A stretch of DNA of 64,000 bases, taken from contig NZ_RCUW01000009.1 in assembly GCF_003667525.1 (NCBI RefSeq), forward strand, positions 42,871-106,870, in the 5' to 3' direction. Numbering within the stretch: position 1 is the first letter of the stretch; every line of letters starts with the position of its first letter. The notes under the pieces were generated by a model. It saw only the letters and a program-made list of their open reading frames with translations. It ran no database searches and was not told the DNA's origin. Shown here piece after piece: positions 62,630-64,000 of this stretch. A program made the translations under genes and the position numbers. This DNA is from Mycetocola_B reblochoni. Its GTDB lineage: Bacteria > Actinomycetota > Actinomycetes > Actinomycetales > Microbacteriaceae.

Positions 62630-62836
62630 ATGATTGCCCGCAACCCATCCGATGCATCCGAATCCGCGTTGGTACCATTGGCGGTCGCAGCCGAGAATCT
62701 CGGAGTTTCGGTCAAGACCATCAGACGTCGAATCGCTGACGGCACCGTCCGCGGATATCGGGTCGGGCGCCTCATTCGCGTTGACCTCGACGAGCTTCGA
62801 CAGAGTCTGGTCGTAGAGATGCCGACGGCAAGGTAG
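62630..62836 (+). CDS. Excisionase-like HTH DNA-binding protein
   Basis: This 68-residue protein has the MerR-like helix-turn-helix of the excisionase family: VPLAVAAENLGVSVKTIRRR with the wing TVRGYRVGRLIRVDLDEL. The strong ribosome site GGGAGG lies 6 bases before the ATG. Following the integrase by 58 bases, it is probably the recombination directionality factor that promotes excision. Confidence 0.88.
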   Translation: MIARNPSDASESALVPLAVAAENLGVSVKTIRRRIADGTVRGYRVGRLIRVDLDELRQSLVVEMPTAR

Positions 62837-62839
62837 GAG

Positions 62840-63823
62840 CTACAGCACCCGACTTTCGGGTGAGACAGCATGCGGCGCCTCCGCGCGGATCACACTTCGC
62901 GCGGGGGCGCTCGTTTCGCCCTCAAGCATGCGCATGATGTCGGTTCCATTGGTAATGACACGGGCGTGACCGCTTTGCAGCAGCAGGTTGGATCCCGTGC
63001 TGGCGGCGCTCGTTATGGGCCCGGGGACGGCGCCGACGAAGCGTCCCAGCTGCGCTGCCTCGGCGGCCGTATGCAGCGAACCGGAGCGAGATCCTGCTTC
63101 GACAATGATCGTGGCGCTCGACAGTGCGGCGAGGATGCGCGATCGGTCGATAAAGCGTTGGCGAGTCGGTGCGACCGACGGTGGCCCCTCAGACAGCAGC
63201 AGGCCCTCTCGGGCAATGCGATCGATGAGATCAGCGTGGCCCGCTGGGTAGGGGCGGTCGACGCCAGAAGCGAGCACCGCGATCGTGTTCGCATCGCGGA
63301 CGAGGGCGGCACGGTGCGCGGACGCCTCGATGCCGTACGCGGCCCCTGCTACCAGCGTTCTACCGTTCTGAGCGAGGTCTCCGCACAGTTCTTCGGTGAC
63401 GTGTGCGCCGTATGAGGTGGCGGCGCGGGCACCCGTGAGGGTGATGCGCTGTGGGAGCGGCTCAGCGAGCAATTCCGTGCGCCCCTTCGCCCAGAGCGCG
63501 TATGGTGCACGGTGACCGAGATCGTTAAGCGCCGTTGGCCAGTCGGGGTCGCTGGGAATGATCACACGGAACTCGCTGGCTTCAACCATGCGCTCGGCAA
63601 GGCGATCCGGGGCGGCAACTGAAAGTAATCGATCGCGCCACACCGCAGCCTCAATGCGATCCATGCCGGAGACAGGGCCGTCTCCTTCGGCGATTGAGAT
63701 CAGCTCTGCTGCGCCTACCTCGGTGAGTAATTTTCCCGTGGCGACGTCAGCTGGGGTGCCGATCATCGACAGCAATACGCGGGCGGATCGATCATCCCTA
63801 GCAAGAGCGGTGAGCGCGGGCAT
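62840..63823 (-). CDS. DprA/Smf-like DNA-processing protein
   Basis: This 327-residue Rossmann-fold protein belongs to the DprA family, which binds single-stranded DNA and loads RecA in natural transformation. It has TLTGARAATSYGAHVTEELC, GAAYGIEASAHRAAL, RFIDRSRILAALS and VEAGSRSGSLHTAAEAA, ending with VGAVPGP. The N-terminal SAM-like domain is divergent and the C-terminal winged helix is not obvious. AAGGAGG precedes the ATG. Sitting between an excisionase gene and an IS remnant, and convergent with xis by 3 bases, it looks like element-borne cargo rather than the housekeeping copy. Confidence 0.85.
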   Translation of the reverse strand: MPALTALARDDRSARVLLSMIGTPADVATGKLLTEVGAAELISIAEGDGPVSGMDRIEAAVWRDRLLSVAAPDRLAERMVEASEFRVIIPSDPDWPTALNDLGHRAPYALWAKGRTELLAEPLPQRITLTGARAATSYGAHVTEELCGDLAQNGRTLVAGAAYGIEASAHRAALVRDANTIAVLASGVDRPYPAGHADLIDRIAREGLLLSEGPPSVAPTRQRFIDRSRILAALSSATIIVEAGSRSGSLHTAAEAAQLGRFVGAVPGPITSAASTGSNLLLQSGHARVITNGTDIMRMLEGETSAPARSVIRAEAPHAVSPESRVL

Positions 63824-63883
63824 GGTGGCCTCCTTCGAGCGTGACTTCTTCTAGGAGGTGTGCCGGGGCCGCCCCCTTTTGCG

Positions 63884-63907
63884 GCTCATCCGAATCCAGG
63901 GTGTAGT
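63884..63907. mobile_element. Possible terminal inverted repeat of an ISL3-type IS
   Basis: The sequence starting GGCTCATCCGAATCCAGGGT overlaps the transposase stop and has the GGCTC-TCCG start seen in many ISL3 ends. The other end of the element is outside the window, so it cannot be paired here. Confidence 0.4.
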
Positions 63908-64000
63908 CGGGGTCTGAACCCGCCGGTCTCGAGCAGGGATCTGGCGATGTAGTTGGTCAGGTTGCGGAACCCCAGCGCCGAGCCGCGCAGGTGCTCGAGC
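63886..64000 (-). CDS. ISL3-family transposase, C-terminal fragment
   Basis: The last 37 codons of a transposase run in from the window end. They read LEHLRGSALGFRNLTNYIAR and then SLLETGGFRPRLHPGFG before the stop at 63886. This ending is typical of ISL3-family transposases (HLRGxALGFRNLTNYxxRSLLE). The bases at the stop codon, starting GGCTCATCCGAATCC on the plus strand at about 63884, resemble an ISL3 terminal inverted repeat, so the IS end may be here. Whether the gene is intact cannot be seen. Confidence 0.75.
   Translation of the reverse strand, partial: LEHLRGSALGFRNLTNYIARSLLETGGFRPRLHPGFG

Noticed and set aside
60916..62871. A 651-codon frame on the minus strand across the integrase
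   Set aside because: The integrase in the plus strand shows every catalytic residue; the antisense frame shows no domain and spans the nrdF terminator.
60901..63860. att direct repeats formed by the similar CTTCCTAGAGG near 60915 and CTTCTAGGAGG near 63848
   Set aside because: The similarity is short and gapped, and the second site lies before the IS fragment rather than at a clear element boundary.

Overview
The window is a 64 kb piece of a high-GC actinobacterial chromosome. The best fit is a Microbacteriaceae-like organism, inferred from gene content and not proven. The supporting markers are a GroEL of the type ending in GGMDF, a WXG100 protein, a bacterial XPB helicase with its companion protein, the CspB / DUF3027 / SerC neighbourhood, a DtxR/IdeR iron regulator, and class Ib ribonucleotide reductase (nrdHIEF). 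Many genes look leaderless: a TANNNT -10 box sits 6-7 bases before the start codon. There is no rRNA operon or CRISPR array. Two tRNA genes are present, Arg-CCT and Ala-CGC.

Layout. 1-15 kb is mostly housekeeping: the groEL end, a WXG100 protein, a BCCT osmolyte transporter, an OmpR/HAMP-kinase two-component system, XPB plus partner, cold-shock protein, DUF3027, serC, a DtxR repressor, a secreted NlpC/P60 hydrolase behind a structured leader, and an HNH nuclease. 15-31 kb holds tRNA-Arg, gluconokinase with its divergent GntR regulator, a MarR/MMPL exporter pair, an ABC exporter, a very large helicase-like protein whose ATPase motifs are degraded, mscL / fmdB / 5-formyl-THF cyclo-ligase, galU, an acetyltransferase, and tRNA-Ala.

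31-46 kb is the catabolic heart of the window. pxpA-pxpB-pxpC (5-oxoprolinase), an MHS-family transporter and a glutamate dehydrogenase run in one direction from a clear sigma-70-type promoter. They should import pyroglutamate, open it to glutamate and deaminate it to 2-oxoglutarate. Directly downstream in the same direction lie an aminotransferase, an RraA-type aldolase and a split transketolase with overlapping ends; the first transketolase half seems to carry a frameshift at its start. A TetR / zinc-type dehydrogenase pair lies beyond, and a TetR and a secreted GH32 fructosidase lie on the other side.

46-57 kb is a mixed accessory stretch: nitronate monooxygenase-like and beta-hydroxyacid dehydrogenase genes, two acyl-CoA-dehydrogenase-fold flavoproteins, CsbD, an MFS exporter whose leader contains a T-box-like motif, PnuC, QorB with a divergent MarR and paired operators, a ROK fructokinase, an orphan CsoR/RcnR-family metal repressor, an FMN reductase and another MFS protein. 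57-61 kb is nrdHIEF behind a candidate NrdR box.

From about 61 kb the texture changes. A tyrosine integrase, an excisionase-like HTH protein, a DprA-like gene and the tail of an ISL3-type transposase mark a mobile element that runs out of the window.
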